DNA of 64,000 nucleotides from Streptomyces lichenis (GCF_023218175.1 NZ_JALPTH010000006.1:62001-126000); one strand, 5' to 3'. Shown: positions 9,335 to 17,935, numbered from the stretch's first letter. Numbers and translations are program-made. Notes: a model not told the origin generated them from the letters alone.

Positions 9335-10297
9335 ATGTTCGCTGCCTACGCCGCCAGAATCGACCGCGACCAGCCGCTCAACGGCCTTGAACTGGGCGAA
9401 CGCCCGGAGCCCGAGGCGCGTCCCGGCTGGACCACTGTCACCGTCAGGGCCGCCTCGCTCAACCACCACGACCTGTGGTCGCTGCGCGGGGTCGGCCTCG
9501 GCGAGGACAAGCTGCCGATGATCCTCGGCTGCGACGCCGCCGGGATCGACCAGGACGGCCGGGAGGTGGTGCTGCACTCGGTGATCGGGCAGAGCGGCCA
9601 CGGCGTCGGCCCCGACGAGCCGCGCTCGCTGCTGACCGAGCGCTACCAGGGCACCTTCGCCGAGCGGGTCACCGTCCCGGCCTGGAACGTGCTGCCCAAG
9701 CCGAAGGAGCTCTCCTTCGAGGAGGCCGCCTGCCTGCCGACCGCCTGGCTCACCGCGTACCGGATGCTGTTCACCAACGCCGGGGTGCGGCCCGGGGACT
9801 CGGTGCTGGTGCAGGGCGCCGGCGGCGGGGTGGCCACCGCCGCGATCGTCCTCGGCAAGGCGGCCGGGCTCCGGGTGTACGCCACCAGCCGCGACGAGGC
9901 CAAGCGGCAGCGGGCCGTCGAGCTGGGCGCGGCCGAGGCCTTCGAGCCGGGCGCCCGGCTGCCGCACCGGGTGGACGCGGTGATCGAGACGGTCGGCGCG
10001 GCCACCTGGTCGCACTCGGTGAAGTCGCTGCGGCCCGGCGGCTCCCTGGTGATCTCCGGCGCCACCAGCGGCGACCGCCCCTCGCACGCCGAGCTCACCC
10101 GGATCTTCTTCCTGGAGCTGAAGGTGGTCGGCTCCACCATGGGCTCCAAGGACGAGTTGGAGGACCTGCTGTCCTTCTGCGCGGCGACCGGGGTGCGCCC
10201 GGTGATCGACGGGGTGCTGCCGCTGGACCGGGCCCGGGACGGCTTCGAGCGGATGGCGGCCGGCGACCTCTTCGGCAAGATCGTGCTGACGGTCTGA
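9335..10297 (+). CDS. Zinc-binding alcohol dehydrogenase family / quinone oxidoreductase
   Basis: A 320-residue medium-chain dehydrogenase/reductase. The GroES-like half spans about residues 1-140, including SLNHHDLWSLRGVG and MILGCDAAGID; the NAD(P)-binding half contains VLVQGAGGGVATAAIVLGKAAG (about 165-185), the glycine motif of this family. It lacks the four-cysteine structural zinc loop of true alcohol dehydrogenases, so a zinc-independent NADPH quinone or enone reductase is more likely despite the usual family name. Translation is probably leaderless. It is convergent with the isochorismatase-like gene across a seven-base gap, with no sign of operon partners. Confidence 0.88.
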   Translation: MFAAYAARIDRDQPLNGLELGERPEPEARPGWTTVTVRAASLNHHDLWSLRGVGLGEDKLPMILGCDAAGIDQDGREVVLHSVIGQSGHGVGPDEPRSLLTERYQGTFAERVTVPAWNVLPKPKELSFEEAACLPTAWLTAYRMLFTNAGVRPGDSVLVQGAGGGVATAAIVLGKAAGLRVYATSRDEAKRQRAVELGAAEAFEPGARLPHRVDAVIETVGAATWSHSVKSLRPGGSLVISGATSGDRPSHAELTRIFFLELKVVGSTMGSKDELEDLLSFCAATGVRPVIDGVLPLDRARDGFERMAAGDLFGKIVLTV

Positions 10298-10304
10298 GGA
10301 CCGC

Positions 10305-10904
10305 TCAGCCGAGTTCGGCACAGGAGGCCACCACCACCCCGTAGAGGTCGGTGACGATGGCGAGCGCGGCCCGGTGCACCTGCTCGGCGGGCACCTCGGC
10401 CCCCTGCCGGTTCGCCGACGGCAGGGGGCGGGTCGCGCAGGCCTCGGCCGCCACCGTGGGCCGGTTGCCCCGCAGGAACGCGCCCGCGGCGGTGGCCAGC
10501 ACGCACATATGGGTCATGAATCCGGCCACGATCACGTCCGGGTGGCCCGCCGCGTCCACATGCCCGCCCAGGTCGGTGCCGGCGAAGGCGTCGGGCGTCC
10601 GCTTGACGACGACCGCTTCGCCGTCGACCGGGGCCACGGCGGGGTGGATGCGGCCGATCTCGGCGCGGATGTCGTACGGGGTGCCCTCGCCGCCGTCGTT
10701 GACCACATGGACGACCCGCGCCCCGGCCGCGCGGGCCTTCCCCAGCAGCTCGGCGGCGGCGTCCAGCGCCTCCCGCCAGCCGGTCAGCTCCATCACGCCG
10801 GTGGTGTAGGTGTTCTGGTAGTCGACCAGGACGAGGGTGGCGCCGGTGAGCGAGGCGGGCGTCTGGTCGAGGCCGTTGAGGGCGCGCAGGGTCGTCGTGG
10901 GCAT
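10305..10904 (-). CDS. Isochorismatase-like cysteine hydrolase
   Basis: A 199-residue hydrolase of the isochorismatase/nicotinamidase fold. The Asp of the triad lies in LVLVDYQNTY, the Lys in VVKRTPDAF and the nucleophilic Cys in GFMTHMCVLAT, in the usual order and spacing. Substrates of the family include isochorismate, nicotinamide and carbamoyl compounds, and the sequence does not decide between them. The ATG at 10904 follows GAGGAGAA. It is divergent, across 150 bases, from a GlxA-type AraC regulator; many members of this hydrolase class pair with such regulators, so the regulator may control it. Confidence 0.88.
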   Translation of the reverse strand: MPTTTLRALNGLDQTPASLTGATLVLVDYQNTYTTGVMELTGWREALDAAAELLGKARAAGARVVHVVNDGGEGTPYDIRAEIGRIHPAVAPVDGEAVVVKRTPDAFAGTDLGGHVDAAGHPDVIVAGFMTHMCVLATAAGAFLRGNRPTVAAEACATRPLPSANRQGAEVPAEQVHRAALAIVTDLYGVVVASCAELG

Positions 10905-11054
10905 GCTGGGTTCTCCTCGGAGTCGGTTGACTGGTGCGGTGGTTGACCGGCGGTGGGCCGTACGGAAACGCTATGGCGGACCCGCCGGTGTCGGCAATGC
11001 CGTCTAACATGCAGAAACCGACATCGAGAGACCCGGGGACAGGGGAGGGGAGCC

Positions 11055-12053
11055 GTGCGGCGGCTGGTGGTCGTGGTGCTGTTCGAGGGCGTGGACCTGC
11101 TGGATGTCACCGGGCCGCCGGAGGTGTTCTCCCTGGTGCGGCGGGAGACGGGCGAGGCGGAGGGGTACGAGGTGGTGCTGGCCGCCGAGACCCCGGAGCC
11201 GGTCCGCACGGCCGCCGGGGTGCGCATCCTCCCGGACACCACCTTCGACGCGGTGGCCGCGCGGCGGATCGACACCCTGCTGGTGCCCGGCTCGGTCGAG
11301 ACGGACGGCGAGGGCCGGGTCCGCGCGATCACCGACCCGGCGGTGGTCGACCGGGTACGGGAACTGGCGGGCGGCGCACGGCGGATCGCGTCCGTCTGCG
11401 TCGGGGCGCATCTGCTCGCCGCCGCCGGGCTGCTCGACGGCAGGCGCGCCACCACCCACTGGTCGACCGCGGGGCAGCTGGCCGCCGACCATCCGGCGGT
11501 CGAGGTGGACGCGGACCCGATCTTCGTCCGGCAGGGCCGGGTGTGGACCGGCGCGGGCATCAGCGCCTGCCTCGACCTGTCGCTGGCCCTGGTGGCGGAC
11601 GACCTGGGCGAGACCCTGGCGCTGCGGGTGGCCCGCCAACTGGTGATGTACCTGAAGCGGCCCAGCGGGCAGAGCCAGTTCAGCGTCCCGCTGGAACCGG
11701 TCTCCACCACCCGGCGCGTCGAGGAGCTGCGCCACCACATCATGCGCGAGCTGGCCGGCCCGCTCGGCATCGCCGACCTCGCCGCCTACGCGCACATCGG
11801 CGAGCGCCAGCTCACCCGGATCTTCAAGTCCGAGCTCGGCACCACCCCGAGCGCCTATGTGGAGGCGGCCCGGGTGGAACGGGCCCGGACCGAGCTGGAG
11901 ACCACCGACGCCACCCTCGAACGCGTCGCCTCCGTCTGCGGCTTCGGCACCACCGGCACCCTGGTGCGCGCGTTCCGCCGGCGCCTGGGCACCACCCCGA
12001 CGGAGTACCGCCGGCGCTTCCGTACCGAGTCCCTTCCCCCGACCGGGGAGTGA
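11055..12053 (+). CDS. GlxA family transcriptional regulator (DJ-1/PfpI plus AraC HTH)
   Basis: A 332-residue regulator. Residues 1 to about 180 form a class I glutamine amidotransferase/DJ-1 domain, with the nucleophile-elbow cysteine in IASVCVGAHLLAAAGLL; residues about 220-325 form a double AraC helix-turn-helix (LGIADLAAYAHIGERQLTRIF and LERVASVCGFG). Such regulators sense unidentified metabolites and often activate adjacent hydrolases. The GTG at 11055 follows AGGGGAGGGG; longer in-frame starts would add an unconserved N-terminus. The divergent spacer holds the palindrome CGGCAATGCCG and the flanking pair TGTCGG/CCGACA, possible operator elements. Confidence 0.88.
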   Translation: MRRLVVVVLFEGVDLLDVTGPPEVFSLVRRETGEAEGYEVVLAAETPEPVRTAAGVRILPDTTFDAVAARRIDTLLVPGSVETDGEGRVRAITDPAVVDRVRELAGGARRIASVCVGAHLLAAAGLLDGRRATTHWSTAGQLAADHPAVEVDADPIFVRQGRVWTGAGISACLDLSLALVADDLGETLALRVARQLVMYLKRPSGQSQFSVPLEPVSTTRRVEELRHHIMRELAGPLGIADLAAYAHIGERQLTRIFKSELGTTPSAYVEAARVERARTELETTDATLERVASVCGFGTTGTLVRAFRRRLGTTPTEYRRRFRTESLPPTGE

Positions 12054-12127
12054 TCTGGCCGGTCTGCGCCTTGATGGCGCCTCGGGCCCGCTGATGGGAT
12101 CTCCGGCACCCGAGCCGGAGGTCCCCC

Positions 12128-13555
12128 GTGCGCCTACTCGCCCCCGCCGCCGCCCTGGCCGCGCTGCTCGCCCTGCTGCCGTCCGCCCCCGCCGCCCCGG
12201 CCCCCGTGCCTGTGTCGTCCGCCTCCGCTTCCGCCTCTGCTTCCACCGAGGGCATTCCGCCGCTCACCGACGACCGGGGGCGGGTGCTCACCCTGCGGGG
12301 CTGGAACGTCGAGGACAAGTCCGGGCGCGGGGCGGACGCCCTGGCCGCCATCACCGAGAAGCACTTCCGCGACCTGAGGGCCCGCGGCTTCGGCTTCGCC
12401 CGGCTGCTGGTCTTCTGGGACGACCTGGAGCCCCGGCGCGGGCGGTACAGCGAGGCGTATCTGCGGAAGATCGACCGCATCCTGGGCTGGGCGCACCGCC
12501 ACCGGATCCGGGTGCTGATCGACGCCCACCAGGACGTGTTCGGGCCCGCGTTCGGGCACCGGGGGATCCCGGAGTGGGCGACCAGGACCGACGGGCTGCC
12601 GTTCACCCCGCGCCCGGACGACTGGTTCTCCGAGTACTTCGAGCCCGCGGTGCAGCGGGCGTTCACCCATCTCTACGAGGACGCCGACCTGCGCCGCGCC
12701 CAGGCGGCCATGTGGCGGGTGCTGGCCGGGCGGTTCGGCGGACACCCGGCGGTGCTCGGCTACGACCTGGTCAACGAGCCGATGGGCGAGCTGCGGCCCG
12801 GGGAGGAACTGCCGGACGCGGCCCGCCGGATCGAGCGGGAGCAGCTGACCCCGATGTACAACCGGCTGGCGGCGGCAATCCGTTCGGTGGACCGGGGAAG
12901 TCGGCTCTTCGTGGAGCCCACGCCGATCGTGGGGGAGGGGGTGCCCACCGGGCTCGGCCGGATCCGGGACCCGAAGGTGGTGTACGCGCCGCACTTCTAC
13001 GACACCGCGATGGAGGCGGGCGCCGACTACGACCCGGAGGCCGGGTGGATCGAGGCCTATGAGGCCGCGGTGACCGCCTACCCGCGGCGGTACCGGGTGC
13101 CGGTGGTGGTGGGGGAGTGGGGCCCGCTGAACAACTCCCTGCCGAACATGGGCCGGTTCTACCGGGACGCGCTCGCCTCGCTGGACCGCTACTCCTCCGG
13201 CTGGGCGGGCTATGTCTGGTGCTACGGCGGCGGCTACTGCGCGCTGGACGGCCAGGGGCGCTGGCGTACCCATAAGGAGCAGACGGCCGCGCCGTATGCG
13301 GAGGCGGTGGCGGGCCGGGTGCTGGCCGCCGGTCCGGAGAAGGTGCGGTACGTGGCCGGGGACGGCCGCGCGTCCGGGCCGACCGTGCTCTCCCTGCCGC
13401 CCGGCCCGACCGGGTGGCGGGTGACCGTGGAGGGCCGCGCCTGGCCGCGTACGGCGGTGGTGGCGCCGGGGAGGTCGGCCCGGGTGCGGGTGGCGGCGGT
13501 GCCGGGGGCGAGGGTGGACATCCGCTGGACCGCCCCGCCTGTCAACGAGGGTTGA
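12128..13555 (+). CDS. Secreted GH5 glycoside hydrolase (endoglycoceramidase-like)
   Basis: A 475-residue secreted glycosidase. A signal peptide ends near AAPAPVPVS. The (beta/alpha)8 barrel carries the acid/base Glu217 in GYDLVNEP and the nucleophile Glu330 in VVVGEWGPL, standard clan A positions; DAHQDVFG on strand 3 is typical of endoglycoceramidase-like GH5 enzymes, which cleave glycolipid head groups. The last 90 residues form a small beta domain rich in proline and valine. The GTG at 12128 follows GGAGG at 12117-12121. Its final codons form half of a palindrome that overlaps the promoter of the next gene, so the two are physically but perhaps not functionally linked. Confidence 0.88.
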   Translation: MRLLAPAAALAALLALLPSAPAAPAPVPVSSASASASASTEGIPPLTDDRGRVLTLRGWNVEDKSGRGADALAAITEKHFRDLRARGFGFARLLVFWDDLEPRRGRYSEAYLRKIDRILGWAHRHRIRVLIDAHQDVFGPAFGHRGIPEWATRTDGLPFTPRPDDWFSEYFEPAVQRAFTHLYEDADLRRAQAAMWRVLAGRFGGHPAVLGYDLVNEPMGELRPGEELPDAARRIEREQLTPMYNRLAAAIRSVDRGSRLFVEPTPIVGEGVPTGLGRIRDPKVVYAPHFYDTAMEAGADYDPEAGWIEAYEAAVTAYPRRYRVPVVVGEWGPLNNSLPNMGRFYRDALASLDRYSSGWAGYVWCYGGGYCALDGQGRWRTHKEQTAAPYAEAVAGRVLAAGPEKVRYVAGDGRASGPTVLSLPPGPTGWRVTVEGRAWPRTAVVAPGRSARVRVAAVPGARVDIRWTAPPVNEG

Positions 13556-13587
13556 CGCCTTGGAGTGTGTCAACCTACATTGACACC
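13541..13587 (+). promoter_or_regulatory. Leaderless promoter with two overlapping operators
   Basis: -35 TTGACG (13552-13557), an 18-base spacer, -10 TACATT (13576-13581), then six bases to the ATG at 13588. One palindrome, GTCAAC-N4-GTTGAC (13541-13556), covers the -35. A second, GTGTCAA-N6-TTGACAC (13567-13586), covers the -10. Their centres are 28 bp apart. The HTH protein encoded next is the obvious candidate repressor. Confidence 0.7.
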
Positions 13588-13797
13588 ATGACCGAAGCAA
13601 CGGATCTCGCCGCACGCGCGGGCGACCGGGACCCCCGGATCGGCCTGCGGGCCGTCGCCGCGCTGCGGCGCCTGCTGGAGCAGTTGGAAGCCGTCCAGGT
13701 CCGCGGCGCACGCGCGCAGGGCTGGTCGTGGCAGGAGATCGCGGCCGAGCTGGGCGTCAGCCGCCAGGCCGTCCACAAGAAGCACGGGAGGCACTGA
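13588..13797 (+). CDS. Small helix-turn-helix DNA-binding protein
   Basis: A 69-residue protein with one helix-turn-helix, WSWQEIAAELGVSRQAVHKKHG, at residues about 45-66, preceded by a helical region suited to dimerisation (AVAALRRLLEQLEAVQV). It is followed one base later by a Clp-N domain gene. Actinomycetes commonly pair such a small HTH protein with a Clp-N protein, though the role of the pair is not established to my knowledge. Translation looks leaderless from the promoter at 13552-13581. Two symmetric sites overlap that promoter, which suggests negative autoregulation by this protein. Confidence 0.85.
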   Translation: MTEATDLAARAGDRDPRIGLRAVAALRRLLEQLEAVQVRGARAQGWSWQEIAAELGVSRQAVHKKHGRH

Positions 13798-13798
13798 G

Positions 13799-14380
13799 AT
13801 GTTCGAACGGTTCACCGAGGCGGCCCGTACGGTGGTCAAGGCCGCCGTCGAGCGCGCCGAGCGCGCCGGGGCCGGTTCCGTCACCGAGGAGCACCTGCTG
13901 CTCGCCCTGCTGGACCTGGAGGGCACCCCGTCCGCCGCCGCCCTCGACCGGCTGGGGGTCGCCGCCCGGCGGGACCAGGTGGTCGCCGCACTCGCCGAGG
14001 CGGCCCGGCGGGCCGGGCTGACCAGGGCGGACGCCGAGGCGCTCGCCGGGCTCGGGATCGACGTGGCCGAGATCGTCTCCCGGGTGGAGGCGGTGCACGG
14101 CACCGGGGCGCTGCGCGGTGACCGGCGGGTCCGGCGCCGCCTCGGGGGCGGCGGCCGGCTCACCACCGAGGCCAAGGGCGTCCTGGAACGCTCCCTGCGG
14201 GTCGCCCTCGGCCGCGGCGACCGGTACATCGGCGACGAGCACCTGCTGCTCGCCCTCGCCGCCCGTCCCGGTCCGGTCGCCGACGTCCTCGCCGAACAGG
14301 GCGCCACCTACGGGGCCCTGGAGCGCGCCCTGGCGAAGGGCGCCGAGGGCGGCGAGCCGGGGGAGGGGGCGGTGGCCTAG
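13799..14380 (+). CDS. Clp protease N-terminal domain protein (no ATPase domain)
   Basis: A 193-residue protein consisting of two Clp-N repeats: residues about 1-75 (MFERFTEAARTVVKAAVERAER followed by EEHLLLALLD) and about 115-180 (TTEAKGVLERSLRVAL followed by DEHLLLALA). It lacks Walker motifs, so it cannot unfold substrates itself; it may act as an adaptor or a sensor that binds misfolded protein. The ATG at 13799 starts one base after the HTH stop, and the shared promoter makes a two-gene operon. It ends 13 bases before the convergent lectin gene. A sensor/repressor pair controlled by substrate load is a reasonable hypothesis, not shown. Confidence 0.87.
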   Translation: MFERFTEAARTVVKAAVERAERAGAGSVTEEHLLLALLDLEGTPSAAALDRLGVAARRDQVVAALAEAARRAGLTRADAEALAGLGIDVAEIVSRVEAVHGTGALRGDRRVRRRLGGGGRLTTEAKGVLERSLRVALGRGDRYIGDEHLLLALAARPGPVADVLAEQGATYGALERALAKGAEGGEPGEGAVA

Positions 14381-14393
14381 CGCCCCCGTCCCC

Positions 14394-15782
14394 TCAGGTC
14401 CTCCACTTCTGGTGGACGCCTCCCCAGCAGTCGTAGAGCCGCAGCCGGGCCACCCCCGGGGCGGTGGAGGCGTCCTCGACCTCCAGGCACCGCCCGGAGG
14501 CCGGGTTGTAGACCTGGTCGTACCGGCCGAGCACCCACTTCTGGTGGGATCCGCCGTTGCAGGTGTAGAGCTGCACCGCGGTGCCGTTGGCGGTGCCGCC
14601 CCCGGCGGCGTCCAGGCACAGGCCGTTGACCCGGAGGGTGCCGTCCCGGCCCATCGTCCAGTTCTGCGCGCTGCCCCCGTTGCACTCCCAGACGCTCACC
14701 ACCGCCGGGGAGGTGGTGTCGTTCCCGAAGTCGTCCAGGCACAGCGCCCGGCCCCCGGCCCCCTTCAGCCCGTAGGTGAGCGGCCCCCGGGGCGCCGCGC
14801 CGGGGGTGAGGCGCGCGTCCACCTCGCTCACCTCGGTGGTGGTGGCGCTGCCGGTGTTGCTGCTCACCACCTGGACGCCGCGCAGGCGGAAGGCGGAGGC
14901 CGGCAGGTTCCGGGGGTTCAGATGGCTCTGGTACTGCTGGAACAGCCGGCTGAAGTCGACGCTCACCGCCTTCCGCGTCGAGTCGGTCAGCTGTTCGGTG
15001 TCGCGCACCATGACCCGGCAGCCGCTCGCGGGGCACTCGGTCGCGCCCTTCGGCAGGGTGGACCACATCACGCCGTCGGGCTGCACCGGCCGGAACTTTC
15101 CCGGGTCGAAGTGGACCACGGAGATGACATGGGGCCTGCTGGCCCCGTGGTAGCTGTCCTCCAGGATGACGTCGGTGGTGAGCAGGGCCCGCCTCTCGCC
15201 GCCCTGGCAGCTGAAGCCGCCGCGCTGGGAGACCTTCGCGCGGTACGAGACGTCCACCCGCCCGTCCGCCATGGTGACCGGCCGGCGGTCGGGGCCGGGC
15301 CTCAACTGCGCACCCGAGTAGGTGTAGCTGACGTTGGTCTCCCTGAACCGGCAGAGCGCGGTGGCGTCGTTGGTCATGGTGACCGTCTTGGAAGCGCCGC
15401 CGTTCTGCGGGGTCTGCGAGAACGCGTACCCGGGCGACCTCCCCCACTGCCCGCGGCCGTACCCGTAGGTGCCGAGGTCCCAGGTGGGGCGGGTGGGCTC
15501 GTTGCGGGTGAACTCCTCGGTCCCGGCGAACGCCCCGCAGCCCCGGCTGCTCACCCGGGCCGGATCGGGGGTTACGTCGCCGTCGGGCGGGTCCTCGACG
15601 AGCATCGAGTAGCAGTCGTGCGCGGGGCCGGGGTCGTACAGCAGTGAGACGGGGGCGCTGCCGGCGGCCGCCGCGGGCCGGGCCTGCGGCAGCGGCGCCG
15701 GCTGTGCTGACGGCAGCAGCGCGAGGAGCAGGGCCGCCGGCAGCAGGAGGGCGCCGCGGAGGGGGAGGCGTACGGCTTTCAC
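14394..15782 (-). CDS. Secreted ricin B-type lectin protein with unknown N-terminal domain
   Basis: A 462-residue secreted protein. After a signal peptide ending near AAAAGSAP, residues about 35-310 form a cysteine-containing domain I do not recognise (it opens SLLYDPGPAHDCYSMLVEDPP and contains CGAFAG and CPASGCRVMVRD). The C-terminal 130 residues are a ricin B beta-trefoil with the QxW repeats QNWTM, QKWVL and QKWRT, which bind galactose- or xylan-type sugars. The GTG at 15782 was chosen because it precedes the signal peptide with GGAG upstream; the open frame extends further but is not signal-like. It probably binds extracellular polysaccharide; catalytic activity is unknown. Confidence 0.83.
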   Translation of the reverse strand: MKAVRLPLRGALLLPAALLLALLPSAQPAPLPQARPAAAAGSAPVSLLYDPGPAHDCYSMLVEDPPDGDVTPDPARVSSRGCGAFAGTEEFTRNEPTRPTWDLGTYGYGRGQWGRSPGYAFSQTPQNGGASKTVTMTNDATALCRFRETNVSYTYSGAQLRPGPDRRPVTMADGRVDVSYRAKVSQRGGFSCQGGERRALLTTDVILEDSYHGASRPHVISVVHFDPGKFRPVQPDGVMWSTLPKGATECPASGCRVMVRDTEQLTDSTRKAVSVDFSRLFQQYQSHLNPRNLPASAFRLRGVQVVSSNTGSATTTEVSEVDARLTPGAAPRGPLTYGLKGAGGRALCLDDFGNDTTSPAVVSVWECNGGSAQNWTMGRDGTLRVNGLCLDAAGGGTANGTAVQLYTCNGGSHQKWVLGRYDQVYNPASGRCLEVEDASTAPGVARLRLYDCWGGVHQKWRT

Positions 15783-16032
15783 AGAGCGGGCTCCGGTGGG
15801 GGGGAGGGGGTGCGGTCTCCCCAAGGTAGGCCGTCCACGGGGGTGTTGCCGATGGTGTTGCCGGTGGCGGGCACATGGCCCGCTCGGTGGTCCCGGGAGC
15901 ACGTGTGCGACCGGCACCCCTGCTTCCGGGTGCTGCCCGACGATCTGCGGCCGCCACCCCGTCCCGCCTCCGCCGTGCGGGGCGCCGGACAATGCTCACC
16001 GTTCGCGCGCGGTGCGGTGGGCGGCCGGCCCG

Positions 16033-17010
16033 CTACCCGTTCGCGGCCCCGTCCTCCGGCTCCCGCAGCAGGGCGGTGACCCGGGTCGCGGCGGTGGCCA
16101 GATGGCGGCGGGCCTCGGCGAGTCGGGCGGAGTCCACGCCGTGGTCGCGGGCGGCGTCCCGTACCTCGTCGCGGAGCCGGTCCAGCAGCCGCTCCAGCGC
16201 GCGGGCCGGGTCCTCGGCCGGGTCCGTCGCACCCCACTCGGGTGCGGCGGCCGTGGCGGGGGCGGGCTCGGGGTCCGGCTTGGTGTACGGCGGCCAGGGC
16301 GTGGCCGGCGCCCCGGCGAACAGGCCGCCGAGCCGGCCGGCCAGGTCCGACAGGCCGTCGCGGACCCCGGCCGGCCAGGGGCCGCCCGACAGATGCTGCT
16401 GCACCTGCTCCTGGACCTGCTGGGCCATCCGCTGCATCTCCCGGCGAGCCCGCTCCTGGGCCTCCTCGGCCTGCTCGCGGGCGCTGCGGGCGTCCTCCCG
16501 GGCGCGCCGCGACTCGTCCCGGGCCTGCCGGGTCTGCTCCCGCCACTGCTGCCGGGCCCGGCGCAGCTCGTCCTTCGCCGCCCACCAGGCGTCCCGCTGC
16601 TCCTCAGCGCCGCCCTCGGCCGCGTACCGGCTCTCCCCGGCCGCCGCCCGCATCTCCTGGCGCAGCGAACCGGCCGCCCCGCGCACGTCCTCCCGGATCT
16701 CCGCGGCCAACTCGGCCACCGAGTCCCGGATCTCCACCTCCAGATCGGCCAGCTCACCGCTGCGGTCGGCCAGTTCGGCGCGCCCCGCGTCGGTGATGGC
16801 GTACACCTTGCGACCGCCCTCGGTGGTGTGCCGGACCAGCCCCTCCGCCTCCAGCTTGGCCAGCCGCGGATAGACGGTGCCGGCGGAGGGGGCGTACAGC
16901 CCCTGGAAGCGCTCCTCAAGGAGCCGGATGATCTCGTAGCCGTGGCGGGGGGCCTCGTCCAGCAGCTTGAGCAGATACAGCCGCAGGCGGCCATGGGCGA
17001 ACACGGGCAT
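16033..17010 (-). CDS. PadR family transcriptional regulator with long coiled-coil tail
   Basis: A 325-residue regulator. The PadR winged helix occupies residues 1 to about 85 (LYLLKLLDEAPRHGYEIIRLLEERF, then GTVYPRLAKLEAEGLV and GRKVYAITDAG). Ordinary PadR proteins are 110-180 residues; here an extra region of about 200 residues, extremely rich in Arg, Glu, Gln and Ala, is predicted to be a long coiled coil, then an acidic/Pro-rich segment and a helical C-terminus. It starts one base after the DUF4097 gene stop and is cotranscribed with it. AT-rich symmetric sites upstream of the operon (17902-17935) are the likely PadR operator. Confidence 0.88.
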   Translation of the reverse strand: MPVFAHGRLRLYLLKLLDEAPRHGYEIIRLLEERFQGLYAPSAGTVYPRLAKLEAEGLVRHTTEGGRKVYAITDAGRAELADRSGELADLEVEIRDSVAELAAEIREDVRGAAGSLRQEMRAAAGESRYAAEGGAEEQRDAWWAAKDELRRARQQWREQTRQARDESRRAREDARSAREQAEEAQERARREMQRMAQQVQEQVQQHLSGGPWPAGVRDGLSDLAGRLGGLFAGAPATPWPPYTKPDPEPAPATAAAPEWGATDPAEDPARALERLLDRLRDEVRDAARDHGVDSARLAEARRHLATAATRVTALLREPEDGAANG

Positions 17011-17011
17011 C

Positions 17012-17875
17012 TCAGAGCACCTTCCCTTCGGGGGCGTCGGGGTTGTCTGCGGCCGTGGAGGCCTCCGGAGACTCGGGGCGGCGGAGCAGGGCGATGGAGC
17101 CGGAGACCGTGGTGGCCTTCAGCGTGCCCCGGCCCGCGCCGAGCCGGCCGGTGATCCGCTTGACGCCCCACTGGCCGTCCACCCGGAGGTCCTCGAACGC
17201 GTTGGAGACGCTGCCGCCCGCGGTGGTCGCCTCCACCCGGGCGTCGGCCGGATGCGGCAGCCGGATGGCCACCTCGCCGGAGACCGTGTTCAGCCGTACG
17301 TCGCTGGGCGCGTCGGCCGGGTCCAGGTCGACCACCACGGCCCCGCTCACCGACTCGGCCCGTACCGAGGCGCCCGCACCCTCCACCACGGTCAGCCCGC
17401 CGGACACCGACCGGAACCGCAGCCCGCCGGTGACCGCCTGCACCTCCACGTCCCCGGACACCGTCTCGGCCCGCACCTCGCCGGAGATCCCGGTCAGGGT
17501 GGCCGGGCCGTGCACCCCGCGGACCTCCGCGCTGCCCCGTACCCCGGAGACCACGACCTCCGCCCCGACGTACCCGACCGAGACGGCCGCGTCCGCCGGC
17601 ACCACCACCGAGACGACGGCGCTGCGCTCCCACTCCTTGCCGCCCAGCCAGGAGAGCAGCCCCTTCCAGGCCAGATCCGGGTACGCGACGGTGAGGACGC
17701 CGTCCTCCTGGGTGACCGTGAGGGGCGGGCCCGAGACCCCGGACACCTCCAGCCGCGCGGGCCCCTCCTCCACGCCGACCACGTTGACGGCGCCGTCCAC
17801 CACGCGTACCCGCAGCTGGGTGACGGGGTCGTCGAAGGTGAGCCGCTCGGGCTCGCTGACCGACCATTCCGGCAT
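17012..17875 (-). CDS. DUF4097 family beta-strand repeat protein
   Basis: A 287-residue protein built from many short beta-strand repeats of the type SVSGxVxVxxVxGxxxxxSVSG, the DUF4097 solenoid fold (putative adhesin-like). Examples are GISGEVRAETVSGDVEVQAV and SGGLTVVEGAGASVRAESVSG. No signal peptide or membrane segment is seen, so the protein looks cytoplasmic; function is unknown. The ATG at 17875 follows GAGGAGGC; the longer frame upstream crosses the operator region. It is the first gene of a two-gene operon with PadR, a pairing common in Streptomyces, and is presumably repressed by it. Confidence 0.87.
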   Translation of the reverse strand: MPEWSVSEPERLTFDDPVTQLRVRVVDGAVNVVGVEEGPARLEVSGVSGPPLTVTQEDGVLTVAYPDLAWKGLLSWLGGKEWERSAVVSVVVPADAAVSVGYVGAEVVVSGVRGSAEVRGVHGPATLTGISGEVRAETVSGDVEVQAVTGGLRFRSVSGGLTVVEGAGASVRAESVSGAVVVDLDPADAPSDVRLNTVSGEVAIRLPHPADARVEATTAGGSVSNAFEDLRVDGQWGVKRITGRLGAGRGTLKATTVSGSIALLRRPESPEASTAADNPDAPEGKVL

Positions 17876-17901
17876 GGCGCCTCCTCGGCTTGCAACGCAA
17901 C

Positions 17902-17935
17902 ATATCGCGTTCTCCGATGAATACGATATATCGCG
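17902..17935. promoter_or_regulatory. Likely PadR operator (ATATCGCG repeats, CGATATATCG palindrome)
   Basis: ATATCGCG occurs at 17902-17909 and again at 17928-17935, 26 bp apart. The second copy sits in the perfect palindrome CGATATATCG (17924-17933). The stretch is strikingly AT-rich for this genome and lies 27-60 bases before the DUF4097-PadR operon. Confidence 0.6.
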
